From NCBI RefSeq assembly GCF_023061135.1, contig NZ_JAKGAN010000002.1:434001-498000 (forward strand): a stretch of 64,000 nucleotides of DNA, given 5' to 3'. Below, one piece after another: positions 9,897-18,718 of this stretch. The DNA comes from Chromohalobacter sarecensis (GTDB lineage Bacteria; Pseudomonadota; Gammaproteobacteria; Pseudomonadales; Halomonadaceae). Each line of letters starts with the position of its first letter. Within the stretch, counting starts at the first letter, position 1. Below the pieces are notes generated by a model. That model was not told the DNA's origin and did not search any database. It saw only the letters and a program-made list of their open reading frames with translations. Both the position numbers and the translations under genes were made by a program.

Positions 9897-10394
9897 ATGA
9901 AAGCCAAGACCCGTTCGTTGGATCGTATCGATCTCAATATTCTGCGTTGCCTGCAGGACAACGCGCGCATTTCCTATGTCGACCTGGCATCCCAGGTGGG
10001 TTTATCGACCACGCCGTGCCTGGAGCGCGTCAAGCGCCTGGAGAAGGCCGGCATCATCCGCGGTTACAAGGCCTTGCTCGACCCCAAGGCGCTCAAGGCC
10101 AACTTACTGGTATTCGTCGAGATCAGCCTGGAGACACAGTCGCCGGCGGTGTTCGACGAATTTCGCCGGGCCGTGGCCAAGCTGCCGCAGATTCAGGAAT
10201 GTCATCTGGTCTCGGGGCAGTTCGATTACATCCTCAAGTGCCGGATTCCTGAGATGTCGGCCTATCGTCAGTTGCTCGGCGATGTCGTGTTGACGTTGCC
10301 CGGGGTCAAGGAATCCAAGAGTTACGTCGTCATGGAAGAGGTCAAGGAGGATGTCTCGTTGCACGTACCCGACACCGAGCAGCTCGATACCTGA
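9897..10394 (+). CDS. lrp: Leucine-responsive regulatory protein Lrp
   Basis: Feast/famine global regulator, 165 residues. The N-terminal winged HTH contains DRIDLNILRCLQ, then the recognition segment VGLSTTPCLERVKRLEKAGII. The C-terminal RAM/AsnC ligand domain has ECHLVSGQFDYILK and the ending YVVMEEVKE. The close match along the whole length to E. coli Lrp supports true Lrp over a minor AsnC-family paralog. I start it at the ATG at 9897; a TTG seven codons upstream is less likely. It is inserted between prmC and moeB, which are normally adjacent in Pseudomonas. Confidence 0.88.
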   Translation: MKAKTRSLDRIDLNILRCLQDNARISYVDLASQVGLSTTPCLERVKRLEKAGIIRGYKALLDPKALKANLLVFVEISLETQSPAVFDEFRRAVAKLPQIQECHLVSGQFDYILKCRIPEMSAYRQLLGDVVLTLPGVKESKSYVVMEEVKEDVSLHVPDTEQLDT

Positions 10395-10442
10395 CGGACA
10401 CAGGCCTCGAGGCACTTTCCACTCGGGAGGCGATGGACGCAA

Positions 10443-11207
10443 ATGAAGGAAATGGATGATACCGCGCTACTGCGCTATAGCCGCCAGATCATGCTCGAGC
10501 AGCTCGATGTGGACGGCCAGCAGCGCCTGCTGGACGGCCATGCGCTGATCGTCGGTGCCGGTGGGCTGGGCTCGCCGGCGGCGCTGTACCTGGCCGCTGC
10601 CGGAGTGGGCCGGTTGTCGATCGCCGATGACGATGTCGTCGAGCTTTCCAATCTGCAGCGCCAGATCGCCCATGGCGAGAGCGACCTGGGACATGCCAAG
10701 GCGGAATCGGCGGCAGCCGCGGCGCGGCGCCTCAATACCGGCTGCGAGATAGAGATCATCACCTCGCGCCTCGAGGGAGAAGCGCTTGAGCGTGCGGTCG
10801 CGGCGGCGGATGTCGTGCTCGACTGCACGGATCGTTTCTCCAGTCGCCATGCCATCAATCGTGCTTGCGTGGCGGCGCAGACACCGCTGGTCTCGGGGGC
10901 GGCAATTCGCTTCTCGGGGCAGTTGGCGGTCTTCGACACCCGTGATGCCAACTCGCCCTGTTACGCCTGCGTGTATGGCGAGGACGGCGATGACGATGCG
11001 CTGCGCTGTGCCGAAAATGGCGTGGTCGCGCCACTGGTGGGGGTTATCGGTACGTTTCAGGCGCTCGAGGCGCTCAAGTTGCTCGCCGGTGTCGGGCGTG
11101 CGCATCGCGGACTGGCCACCTTCGATGCGCTGAGCGGCGAATGGCGCCGGTTCAAGGTGGGGCGCGACCCCGCGTGCCCCGTCTGCAGCGTGTCGAATCC
11201 CGCCTGA
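10443..11207 (+). CDS. moeB: Molybdopterin-synthase adenylyltransferase / ThiF-family E1-like enzyme
   Basis: Adenylates the C-terminal Gly-Gly of MoaD (or possibly ThiS) ahead of sulfur transfer. The 254 residues show the ATP loop IVGAGGLGSPAALYLA, the NLQRQI motif, the LDCTDRFSSRHAINRAC segment, and two CxxC zinc pairs (CYAC and CPVC). The hemA-prfA-prmC-moeB order of Pseudomonas favours moeB over thiF. No other molybdopterin or thiamine gene lies nearby, so the exact partner is inferred. Confidence 0.88.
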   Translation: MKEMDDTALLRYSRQIMLEQLDVDGQQRLLDGHALIVGAGGLGSPAALYLAAAGVGRLSIADDDVVELSNLQRQIAHGESDLGHAKAESAAAAARRLNTGCEIEIITSRLEGEALERAVAAADVVLDCTDRFSSRHAINRACVAAQTPLVSGAAIRFSGQLAVFDTRDANSPCYACVYGEDGDDDALRCAENGVVAPLVGVIGTFQALEALKLLAGVGRAHRGLATFDALSGEWRRFKVGRDPACPVCSVSNPA

Positions 11208-11289
11208 GGCTCAGACAGGCCGCGTCGCTACATCCGTATGCCGATAGGCCTCATCGCGAGCGGATGTGAATTGTCGAAAAGAGACTAAA

Positions 11290-11312
11290 CGCCCCGGCTC
11301 TGAGCCGGGGCG
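11290..11312 (-). terminator. Rho-independent terminator after the PPi-phosphofructokinase gene
   Basis: A perfect hairpin CGCCCCGGCT-CTG-AGCCGGGGCG lies 27 bases past the phosphofructokinase stop. Read on the minus strand it is followed by the T-rich TTTAGTCTCTTTT. It may also stop moeB read-through in the other direction, though the plus-strand side lacks a T run. Confidence 0.7.
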
Positions 11313-11339
11313 TAGTGTGTCGGGAGTCGATAAAACGCG

Positions 11340-12599
11340 TCAGAGCTCGAAGGTGGGCAGCTTGCGCGCGACCTTGACCTTGTCGAGCTTGGCCACCTTG
11401 GGCAGGCCGTTTTCGAACGGGGGGAAATCTTCGCCCTGGATCAGCGGCGACAGATAACGCCGTCCCGCTTCGGTGATGCCGAAGCCGTCCTCGCGAATGT
11501 ACTCGCGGGGCATGAACTTTTCCTTGTTGGCCACTTCCGCCAGCGGCGCCGCCTCGATACGCCATTCGTAAGGTGTGTCGCTGACACGCTTGATGGTCGG
11601 CATCATCGCGTTCTTGCCGTCCAGAGCCAGCTCGACGGCTTTCTGGCCCACAGCATAGGCTTGCTCGACATCGGTCTTGGAGGCTAGGTGGCGCGCCGCG
11701 CGTTGCAGGTAATCGGCGACCGCCCAATGATACTTGTAGCCCAGATCCTGCTTGATCATCCCCGCAAGCGTGGGAGCTACGCCACCTAACTGACGATGGC
11801 CGAAGGCGTCGGTATTGCCGGCGTCGGCGAGGAAGGTGCCATCTTCGTAGTGGGCGCCCTCGGAGACCACGATGACGCAATAGCCGTACTTCTTGACGGA
11901 TTCGTCGACGCGTTGCATGACTTGCGCGCGCTGGAAGGCGAGCTCGGGGAAGATGACCATATGTGGAGGCTCGCCTTCACCATTGCCTGCCAGTGCACTG
12001 GCGGCTGCGATCCAGCCGGCATGGCGACCCATGACCTCGAGGACGAAGACCTGGGTGGAAGTGGCGCACATGGAGGCGACATCCAGTGCCGCTTCCTGGG
12101 TCGAGGTGGCGATGTACTTGGCCACGCTGCCGAAGCCGGGCGAGTTGTCGGTGATCGGTAAGTCGTTGTCGACGGTCTTGGGCACGTGAATCGCGGTCAG
12201 CGGATAGCCCATCTTCTCGGAAAGCTGGGACACCTTGAGGCAAGTATCGGCGCTGTCGCCGCCACCGTTATAAAAGAAATAACGGATGTCGTGTGCCTTG
12301 AAGACTTCGATGAGGCGTTCGTACTGGGCGCGGTGGGTCTCGATGTCCTTGAGTTTGTAACGGCAGGAGCCGAACGCACCGCCCGGGGTATGGCGCAGCG
12401 CGGCGATGGTGTCGTCGCTTTCCTGGGAGACGTCGATCAGATCTTCGGTCAAGGCACCGATGATGCCGTTATGGCCGGCGTAGACCTTGCCGATCTTGTC
12501 CGAGTGGCGGCGGCAGGTTTCGATGACGCCGCAGGCGCTGGCGTTGATCACGGCGGTGACGCCACCGGATTGGGCGTAGAAGGCATTGTGCTGGGCCAT
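11340..12599 (-). CDS. pfp: Pyrophosphate-dependent 6-phosphofructokinase
   Basis: Reversibly phosphorylates fructose 6-phosphate using PPi. The 419 residues contain the nucleotide-site loop NGGGDSADT. The active-site segment is PKTVDNDLP: a lysine where ATP-dependent enzymes have glycine (PGTIDND), the hallmark of PPi use. MGRHAGW is the substrate motif. PPi-PFK in place of PfkA is known from halomonads and methylotrophs, where glycolysis runs mainly through Entner-Doudoroff. It stands alone, with a terminator downstream and mpl divergent upstream. Confidence 0.9.
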   Translation of the reverse strand: MAQHNAFYAQSGGVTAVINASACGVIETCRRHSDKIGKVYAGHNGIIGALTEDLIDVSQESDDTIAALRHTPGGAFGSCRYKLKDIETHRAQYERLIEVFKAHDIRYFFYNGGGDSADTCLKVSQLSEKMGYPLTAIHVPKTVDNDLPITDNSPGFGSVAKYIATSTQEAALDVASMCATSTQVFVLEVMGRHAGWIAAASALAGNGEGEPPHMVIFPELAFQRAQVMQRVDESVKKYGYCVIVVSEGAHYEDGTFLADAGNTDAFGHRQLGGVAPTLAGMIKQDLGYKYHWAVADYLQRAARHLASKTDVEQAYAVGQKAVELALDGKNAMMPTIKRVSDTPYEWRIEAAPLAEVANKEKFMPREYIREDGFGITEAGRRYLSPLIQGEDFPPFENGLPKVAKLDKVKVARKLPTFEL

Positions 12600-12644
12600 G
12601 GGGCTTCTCGTGCTCCTGAGTCTGGGCGCATGAATGGACGAATG

Positions 12645-12672
12645 ATAGCCGACATCGGCCTGCGACGGCTAT
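12645..12672. repeat. Inverted repeat in the pfp/mpl intergenic region
   Basis: Perfect arms ATAGCCG (12645-12651) and CGGCTAT (12666-12672) are separated by 14 bases between the divergent pfp and mpl starts. It could be an operator. A weak extended -10 (TGCTAGTCT, 12707-12715) for mpl lies downstream. No known regulator consensus is recognised. Confidence 0.25.
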
Positions 12673-12741
12673 GCCAAGGCGTTCGGCTGGTGGGCTGCGC
12701 GGCGCCATGCTAGTCTCGCCGCATCATGGCAGGAGGCTTAG

Positions 12742-14112
12742 ATGCACGTCCATATTTTAGGGGTTTGCGGTACGTTCATGGGCAGTCTGGCGCGCTTGGC
12801 CAAGGCCCTTGGTCATCATGTCAGCGGCTCGGACGCGAATGTGTATCCCCCCATGAGCACGCAGCTCGAGGAAGCCGGGATCGCGCTCTGTGAAGGTTAT
12901 ACCGCCGACAACCTGATGCCGCGTCCTGACGTGGTGATCATCGGTAATGCCCTGTCGCGCGGCAACCCCGAGGTAGAGGCGGTGCTGGACGCCAAATTGC
13001 CCTATGTGTCGGGGCCGCAATGGTTGGCCGAGCATGTCCTGCCCGGGCGGCAAGTAGTGGCGGTGGCGGGGACGCATGGCAAGACCACGACCGCCAGTCT
13101 GTTGACGTGGATCATGGAAGCGACCGGCCACGCGCCAGGCTTCTTGATCGGCGGCGTGCCCCGCAACCTGGGCGTGTCCTCGCGGCTGGGCACGGCGGGA
13201 GCGCCTTTTGTGGTCGAGGCGGATGAATACGATACAGCGTTCTTTGATAAGCGCTCCAAGTTCGTGCATTACCGCCCGGATGTCGCGGTGCTGGGCAACC
13301 TTGAATTCGATCACGCGGATATCTTCCCCGACCTGGCCGCCATCGAGCGTCAGTTCCATCATCTGGTGCGTACCGTGCCCGGCAATGGCCAGTTGGTCGT
13401 GGCGGCGGGAGAGCCGGCACTCGAGCGTGTGTTGGCGCAGGGCTGCTGGAGCCCCATCGTGCGCTTTGGCGAGGGAGACGAGGTCGCCTGGCGGTGGCGT
13501 ATGCTCAGCGACGATGGGCGCCGTTTCGAGGTGCGTCACGGCGAGCGTCAGGCGTCTGTCGCATGGTCGTTGAGCGGACGCCACAACGTGAGCAATGCGG
13601 TTGCTGCGCTGGCGGCCGCTGCGGCATGCGGGGTCGGCCTGGAAGAGGGTGCCGCGGCGTTATCGCGCTTCGAATCGCCCCGGCGGCGTCAGGAAGTGCG
13701 CGGTGAGATCGGCGGCATTCAGGTGATTGACGATTTCGCCCACCATCCCACGGCCATCGCCGCCACGCTTGAAGGCCTGGGAGCGGGGACGCACTCGGGG
13801 CGCTTGCTGGCGGTGATCGAGCCACGCTCCAACACCATGCGCCTGGGCGCTATGCGCGAACGTCTGCCGGCGAGCGTCGCGGCGGCGGACCGCGTCTGGT
13901 GGTACCAGCCGCCGGCGCTGTCATGGTCGCTGGATACCTTGGCCGACGCCTGTCCGGTACCTGCGGCGGTCAGCGAGGATATCGAGACGCTGGTGGCCGA
14001 GGTGGTCGCTGACGCCATGCCGGGGGATCGTATCGTGGTGATGTCCAACGGTGCCTTCGAGGGCATCCACGAGAAATTGCTTGCGGCTCTGGAGGTGCGG
14101 CATGGCGGATGA
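12742..14112 (+). CDS. mpl: UDP-N-acetylmuramate:L-Ala-gamma-D-Glu-meso-DAP ligase
   Basis: Cytoplasmic Mur ligase that joins the recycled murein tripeptide to UDP-MurNAc, returning it to peptidoglycan synthesis. The 456 residues open with [14 protein letters not shown], have the ATP loop [14 protein letters not shown], the [16 protein letters not shown] segment and the [10 protein letters not shown] motif of the MurC/Mpl group. Its last 11 bases overlap ubiX. This suggests an mpl-ubiX-exporter transcript. Confidence 0.96.
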   Translation: MHVHILGVCGTFMGSLARLAKALGHHVSGSDANVYPPMSTQLEEAGIALCEGYTADNLMPRPDVVIIGNALSRGNPEVEAVLDAKLPYVSGPQWLAEHVLPGRQVVAVAGTHGKTTTASLLTWIMEATGHAPGFLIGGVPRNLGVSSRLGTAGAPFVVEADEYDTAFFDKRSKFVHYRPDVAVLGNLEFDHADIFPDLAAIERQFHHLVRTVPGNGQLVVAAGEPALERVLAQGCWSPIVRFGEGDEVAWRWRMLSDDGRRFEVRHGERQASVAWSLSGRHNVSNAVAALAAAAACGVGLEEGAAALSRFESPRRRQEVRGEIGGIQVIDDFAHHPTAIAATLEGLGAGTHSGRLLAVIEPRSNTMRLGAMRERLPASVAAADRVWWYQPPALSWSLDTLADACPVPAAVSEDIETLVAEVVADAMPGDRIVVMSNGAFEGIHEKLLAALEVRHGG

Positions 14113-14728
14113 GGCGACGTTCGAGAAACCCGTGACGGTGGCGTTGACGGGTGCTTCCGGCGCGCAATACGGATTGCGACTCATCGATTGCCTGGTGGCG
14201 GCCCGCCATCAGGTGCTGGTGTTGATCTCCAAGGCGGCGCAGATGGTGATCGCCACCGAGACTGATGTGAGCTTGCCGTCGAATCCTGAGCGTCTGAGTG
14301 AGGCGTTGAAAGAGCGAAGCGGCGCCGCGCCTGGGCAGATTCGCTGTTTCGGTCGTGAGGACTGGATGGCGCCCGTGGCCTCGGGCTCCGGCGCGCCGAG
14401 CGCCATGGTGATTTGCCCGTGTTCCACCGGCACCCTGTCAGCGGTCGCCACGGGGGCGAGCAACAACCTGATCGAGCGCGCCGCAGACGTGGCACTCAAG
14501 GAGCGTCGTCAGCTCATTCTCGTGCCTCGCGAGACGCCGTTTTCGGCAATCCATCTTGAGCACATGCTGACGCTGACTCGCATGGGCGCGGTGATACTTC
14601 CCGCAGCGCCGGGGTTTTATCATCGCCCGCAGACACTCGATGACATGATCGACTTCATTGTCGCCCGAATTCTCAATCAACTGGGAATCGCCCACACGTT
14701 GATGCCGCGCTGGGGAGAGGCTACGTGA
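14102..14728 (+). CDS. ubiX: Flavin prenyltransferase UbiX
   Basis: Makes prenylated FMN, the cofactor of the UbiD decarboxylase in ubiquinone synthesis. The 208-residue frame starts at the ATG giving [11 protein letters not shown], overlapping mpl by 11 bases. Visible are the FMN site [15 protein letters not shown], the [13 protein letters not shown] loop, and [17 protein letters not shown] with the conserved Arg/Glu. Length and motifs are standard. Confidence 0.95.
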   Translation: MADEATFEKPVTVALTGASGAQYGLRLIDCLVAARHQVLVLISKAAQMVIATETDVSLPSNPERLSEALKERSGAAPGQIRCFGREDWMAPVASGSGAPSAMVICPCSTGTLSAVATGASNNLIERAADVALKERRQLILVPRETPFSAIHLEHMLTLTRMGAVILPAAPGFYHRPQTLDDMIDFIVARILNQLGIAHTLMPRWGEAT

Positions 14729-15348
14729 TCAACCTGTCGGTATTGTCGGTCTTCGTACCGACGTTTTTCATGGTCTCATTGACGCCGGGCATGTGCATGA
14801 CGCTTTCCATGACATTGGGCATGACCATCGGCGTGCGCCGCGCCATGTGGATGATGCTCGGCGAACTGGTGGGTGTCGGGCTGGTCGCAGTCTCGGCGGT
14901 GATCGGCGTGGCAACGCTAATGCTGCGCTATCCCGAGATATTCGCGGCCTTCAAGTGGCTCGGGGGCGCCTACCTGATCTATCTCGGCGTGATGATGTGG
15001 CGCTCCAGGGGGCGCATGGCGATTCCCGACGCCGGTGAGAGCGTACCCAGCGTGACGCCGGTGCAATTGATCGTGCAAGGGTTCGTCACGGCGGTCGCCA
15101 ACCCCAAGGGCTGGGCGTTCTTCATCGCACTGCTGCCGCCCTTCCTGGACGCTGGTCAGCCGATGGCTCCGCAATTGGCGGTCCTGGTGGGGATGATCCT
15201 CACGCTGGAACTGACCTGCTTGCTGATCTATGCCGGGGGCGGTCATACCGCCAGTCGCTTTCTGCGTCGCGACGGCAACGTGCGTTTGCTGAATCGGGTG
15301 GCGGGCAGCTTGATGGTGGGCGTCGGCATCTGGTTGGCGCTGGGCTGA
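14725..15348 (+). CDS. LysE/RhtB family amino-acid exporter
   Basis: Inner membrane exporter of about six TM helices, 207 residues. The N-terminal segment has [19 protein letters not shown], the family signature around the first helix. [17 protein letters not shown] and [17 protein letters not shown] are equally typical. The substrate is probably a neutral amino acid or related compound but cannot be told from sequence. The start is a GTG overlapping the ubiX stop (GTGA), so it is translationally coupled to mpl-ubiX, although no functional link is obvious. Confidence 0.88.
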   Translation: MINLSVLSVFVPTFFMVSLTPGMCMTLSMTLGMTIGVRRAMWMMLGELVGVGLVAVSAVIGVATLMLRYPEIFAAFKWLGGAYLIYLGVMMWRSRGRMAIPDAGESVPSVTPVQLIVQGFVTAVANPKGWAFFIALLPPFLDAGQPMAPQLAVLVGMILTLELTCLLIYAGGGHTASRFLRRDGNVRLLNRVAGSLMVGVGIWLALG

Positions 15349-15388
15349 AGGTGATCCGTCGTGGGCGTTCGCTCTAGCCATGTTCGGC

Positions 15389-16798
15389 CTAGACGTAGGG
15401 CAGCCAGGCAATGCGTGCCGCTAGCAACAGCAAGGACGCAACGACCAGCGATGCCCAAGGACAGGGCGTGAGCGGTACATGTACGAAACGCTGATAGCTG
15501 AGGCGCGTGATGGCGCACCCCACCAGGCCGAGAAGCGCGCCACCGATCAGATCGCTGGTCCAATGCACGCCAAGCACAAGGCGTGATAGGGCCATCGGCA
15601 GGCACACTAGCGTCGCCCCCCAATATACCCACATCCGCCGATTCGCGGGCAGTGTCTCGGCCGTGAATGCTGCCGCCAAGCCAATCAACACGATGCTCGT
15701 CGAGGTATGGGCGCTGGGATAGGAAAACGACCCCAGGAGATAGTCCGGCGTATCGGGGCGAGCACGCCCGGCGAGGTGCTTGAAGACCAGGTTGGCAAAC
15801 CCGACACCCACCAACGCGCTACTGATATGCACGAAGGCTGCGATACGCCGTGACAGCAGCAGCCACGTCAGCCATGGCAGAGCCAGCGCGATGATGCCCA
15901 GGGCATCCCCGCTCAGGGCCATGAGCGTGCTGAACTCTGCTAGCCAACTGTCCGCGAGGGGGGCCAGCAAGGCCTGGATCTGTCGGTCCATCGGCAGCGA
16001 AGGTGCGGGATGCTCGAGCACCCACAGCGTCCATCCGCAAAGGGCGACCAGGCTGACCACGAGAAGCGCAAGCGACGCGAGGGGGATTTCGTTGCGTGGG
16101 TGAGCGGCGCCCAGGGCGAGCCATAGGCGGCGTCGACGCGGCGTCGCGCGGGAAAAGCGGGCCAGGCGCATATAGACCCAGCCACCGCGCCCGAGAAGAT
16201 GTCGACACCAGGAAAACCCTACACTCAGTATTATCAGTATCACGGCCAAGGTAATGAGCCAGCGTTCGCTGTTTGCAGGCAAAGCGAGGAGCTTGTCCCA
16301 TGAATGGCCGAGCAGATAGCCGGGTAGTAGATAGGCAGGTGCCCAAAGCAGGGCGGAAACGATATTGACGGCGGCAAAGCGCCATGTCGGCATGTGGAGC
16401 ATGCCGGCGACCATCGGGACGATGGGGCGTACCGGCCCCACGAAGCGACCGATGAGGATGGAAAAGTCGCCATAGCGCTTGAAGAACTTGACGCCGCGCG
16501 CCAGCCATTCGGGATGGCGGGTGAACGGCCACAGTCGATGCACGCGTTCGCGCTGACTATAGCCTAGCCAGAAGCTCAGGCCATCGCCTAGGGTCGCTCC
16601 CGCAAAGGCCGCCGTCAGCAATAACGGCAGGGGAAGGTGTTGGTGCCCGGCCAGTGACGCGGCAGCGGTCAGTAGTATGATACCGGGTACCAGTAGGCCA
16701 ATCACGGCGAGCGACTCGAGCAGTGCCACCAGCAGCACGATCAAGACTAGTAATGTCGGCGATGGAGAGAATTGGTACAGCCACTCGGTCACGTTCAA
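15389..16798 (-). CDS. DedA-PAP2 fusion membrane protein
   Basis: A 469-residue polytopic membrane protein of two families. Residues about 1-210 are a DedA/SNARE-associated domain with Glu28, GATLGDGLSFWLGY, and the GRFVGPVRPIVPMVAG signature (about 117-132). Residues about 240-435 are a PAP2 lipid phosphatase with all three motifs: K340-x6-R347-P348, PSAH (361-364), and S405-R406 with His412 and Asp416. Some DedA proteins flip undecaprenyl phosphate and some PAP2 enzymes dephosphorylate its diphosphate, so one chain could do both steps of carrier recycling. That is inference; phosphatidylglycerophosphate or other lipids are possible. The start overlaps the preceding gene's stop (ATGA). Confidence 0.9.
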   Translation of the reverse strand: MNVTEWLYQFSPSPTLLVLIVLLVALLESLAVIGLLVPGIILLTAAASLAGHQHLPLPLLLTAAFAGATLGDGLSFWLGYSQRERVHRLWPFTRHPEWLARGVKFFKRYGDFSILIGRFVGPVRPIVPMVAGMLHMPTWRFAAVNIVSALLWAPAYLLPGYLLGHSWDKLLALPANSERWLITLAVILIILSVGFSWCRHLLGRGGWVYMRLARFSRATPRRRRLWLALGAAHPRNEIPLASLALLVVSLVALCGWTLWVLEHPAPSLPMDRQIQALLAPLADSWLAEFSTLMALSGDALGIIALALPWLTWLLLSRRIAAFVHISSALVGVGFANLVFKHLAGRARPDTPDYLLGSFSYPSAHTSTSIVLIGLAAAFTAETLPANRRMWVYWGATLVCLPMALSRLVLGVHWTSDLIGGALLGLVGCAITRLSYQRFVHVPLTPCPWASLVVASLLLLAARIAWLPYV

Positions 16799-17730
16799 GT
16801 ATCCGGCTCCAGCAAGTTGAATCCACCCTTGATCAGCCGTTGCTCGAAACGTTCGGCGCTTTCGTCATTCGCTAGGTGGCAAATACGAGCCTGGGCCTCG
16901 ATAGCACCGATTTCGGGGAGCGGATTTTCTCCGAGCGCATGCATCAAGCGCTCACGGACGATGAGGGCGCCGGCTTCCCCCGCGTCGGCAAGCAGCAACC
17001 AGAAGACGCTATGGCGATGTCGGCCCAGGGCGTCGCCGCGTCGAGAGTTGCGTTGTACCACCTCACAGAAGGTCGTCAATAGCGCATCTTGTGCCGTTTG
17101 GCCGAATTGCTCGTTGGCCATGTCGAGTTGCGGTAAATGAATGACGAGCGCGCTCAACGATTGGTTCAATACGCGAGCGCGAGCGACCTCGGCGACGAGC
17201 CGTTCGCTGATGGCGTCGCGCGGTAACATAGCGCTTTGCGTATCGAACTGGTCGGTGGTCTTGAGCAGTCGGGCCTGCTGCATATACCACCCTAAGGGCA
17301 GCATCGAGATAATGACCAGCGTGAAGTATTGCAGCCCGCAGGTGGGCGTTGACAATACGGGGTTGATCAAAAAAAGCCACATGGGTGCGAGCAAGACGTT
17401 GAGGAAGAGCGCGGCACCAGGTGGCAATAGCAACGTGGCAAGTATCGGCGGTATCCCTATCCAAAGTGCGCCGGAAGTCTCGAGGTAAGGCGCTTCCACG
17501 GCAATCGCCAAATAGCCGCTGATCAGCACCAGATAGGCGGGCAGTCGACGCGCGTAATCGTTTTCGGCCATTAGGGCGGCGGCAGACACCATGACTGCCA
17601 GGATGGCAACCGGCAGAATGCGCGGATAATGGCCCATCAGATAGTGCCAAGCGGCGAGATTGGCGAGCACGAGCGCTCCGCAGGCATATGCCATGGCGTG
17701 CAGGCGTGACGACGAAGGACGCTCAGGCAT
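16795..17730 (-). CDS. Membrane protein with degenerate GGDEF domain
   Basis: A 311-residue protein with about five hydrophobic segments in residues 12-150, then a cytoplasmic domain with the diguanylate cyclase fold pattern. The segments LPRDAISERLVAEVARAR and SLSALVIHLPQLD fit the start of a GGDEF domain. The signature turn reads GRHRHSVF (236-243) where active enzymes have RYGGDEF, so metal and GTP binding should be lost. It is probably a binding or regulatory module. It overlaps the DedA-PAP2 gene by four bases and the upstream paralog by eight, so the three products are probably made together. Confidence 0.75.
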   Translation of the reverse strand: MPERPSSSRLHAMAYACGALVLANLAAWHYLMGHYPRILPVAILAVMVSAAALMAENDYARRLPAYLVLISGYLAIAVEAPYLETSGALWIGIPPILATLLLPPGAALFLNVLLAPMWLFLINPVLSTPTCGLQYFTLVIISMLPLGWYMQQARLLKTTDQFDTQSAMLPRDAISERLVAEVARARVLNQSLSALVIHLPQLDMANEQFGQTAQDALLTTFCEVVQRNSRRGDALGRHRHSVFWLLLADAGEAGALIVRERLMHALGENPLPEIGAIEAQARICHLANDESAERFEQRLIKGGFNLLEPDT

Positions 17731-18592
17731 GGTCGGCTGTCTCCTGGCGGATATGCAGGCCGCTGGCTTGTACCGCTAGTTCATGGCCCAACGTAACGGG
17801 ATCGAGATCGGGCGAGATGGGGGCGATGCGTATACGGCAGTGCTCCTGAAGTTCGGCCGAGATCGCGTCACGACGTGAGGCGGCGTGTTGCTCGTCCTTT
17901 GAAATCAGCAGTATTGCGAAGGTTTGTGCATCCACGCGGTAACATCCCTCGAAGGCGTGGATAAGCGTGGCCAAGCGCTCTCTGAGACGCCGTCGAACAT
18001 TGCGGCCGCGTTGATACGGACGCACCATGAACAGCTCGATGCAGACGTTTTCGCGCTGGCGCCGCGACCATTCGACGCTCAGGTCATGATGCAGACGATT
18101 GAGCGACCACAGCGAGTCCTCCAGCGTGAGGCGATGGCGACGTTCCAATTCTTGGCGTAGCCGGTTGTGCTCGTTGGCCTTGGCAAACCCCAGTGCCATT
18201 AAGGCGGCCAGTAATGCGCCGCTCAAGGCGGCTTGTGCGACGCCGAGGGGTGCTTGAACGTGCCACCAGCCGAGTGCGGCGGCCACCAGGAGCGCGTAGC
18301 GCATGACCCGGGGTTGCGGTGCGAGCAACATGATCGGCCACAGCCATACGCCGATGGCGTACGTCATCGGCGCATGCCAGAGTAGCGCCAGTAACAGCAG
18401 GGCGCACACTGGGATCGTCAAGGCCCAGGCACGGGGCGACAGGTGGCGACCCGCAAGCGTCGTCAACACGACAATGGCAGCAATGAACAGGCCTTGCGTG
18501 ATGGGGTCGTCTTCCTGCCAGGCGGTGATGGCCACCAGTCCTGCACCCAGCAGGAAAAGCCCGGTTAGCGGTGTTTTGTATTTGCTCTGCAT
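17723..18592 (-). CDS. Membrane protein with degenerate GGDEF-like domain, first gene of the operon
   Basis: A 289-residue paralog-like partner of the following gene: five or six membrane segments (residues 8-138), then a soluble domain with the GGDEF fold pattern. The signature turn is RVDAQTFAILL (219-229), without GGDEF residues. I start it at the ATG giving MQSKYKTPLTG, because residues further upstream are not membrane-like and would run into the proA promoter side. No EAL, PAS or HAMP domain is visible. It is first in a three-gene overlapping operon ending in DedA-PAP2, so a sensory or scaffold role for lipid recycling is possible but unproven. Confidence 0.65.
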   Translation of the reverse strand: MQSKYKTPLTGLFLLGAGLVAITAWQEDDPITQGLFIAAIVVLTTLAGRHLSPRAWALTIPVCALLLLALLWHAPMTYAIGVWLWPIMLLAPQPRVMRYALLVAAALGWWHVQAPLGVAQAALSGALLAALMALGFAKANEHNRLRQELERRHRLTLEDSLWSLNRLHHDLSVEWSRRQRENVCIELFMVRPYQRGRNVRRRLRERLATLIHAFEGCYRVDAQTFAILLISKDEQHAASRRDAISAELQEHCRIRIAPISPDLDPVTLGHELAVQASGLHIRQETADHA

Positions 18593-18718
18593 GGTGCCGT
18601 ATAGTGATTCCTTTCCCAACGGTGCCGGCAGTATAGCCATTGTGGCGCTGTCGTCATGCTTCGGAAAGCACCGATTATCATATGCTTCCCGGCGGATACC
18701 CAGGAGAAATTTGCCCGC

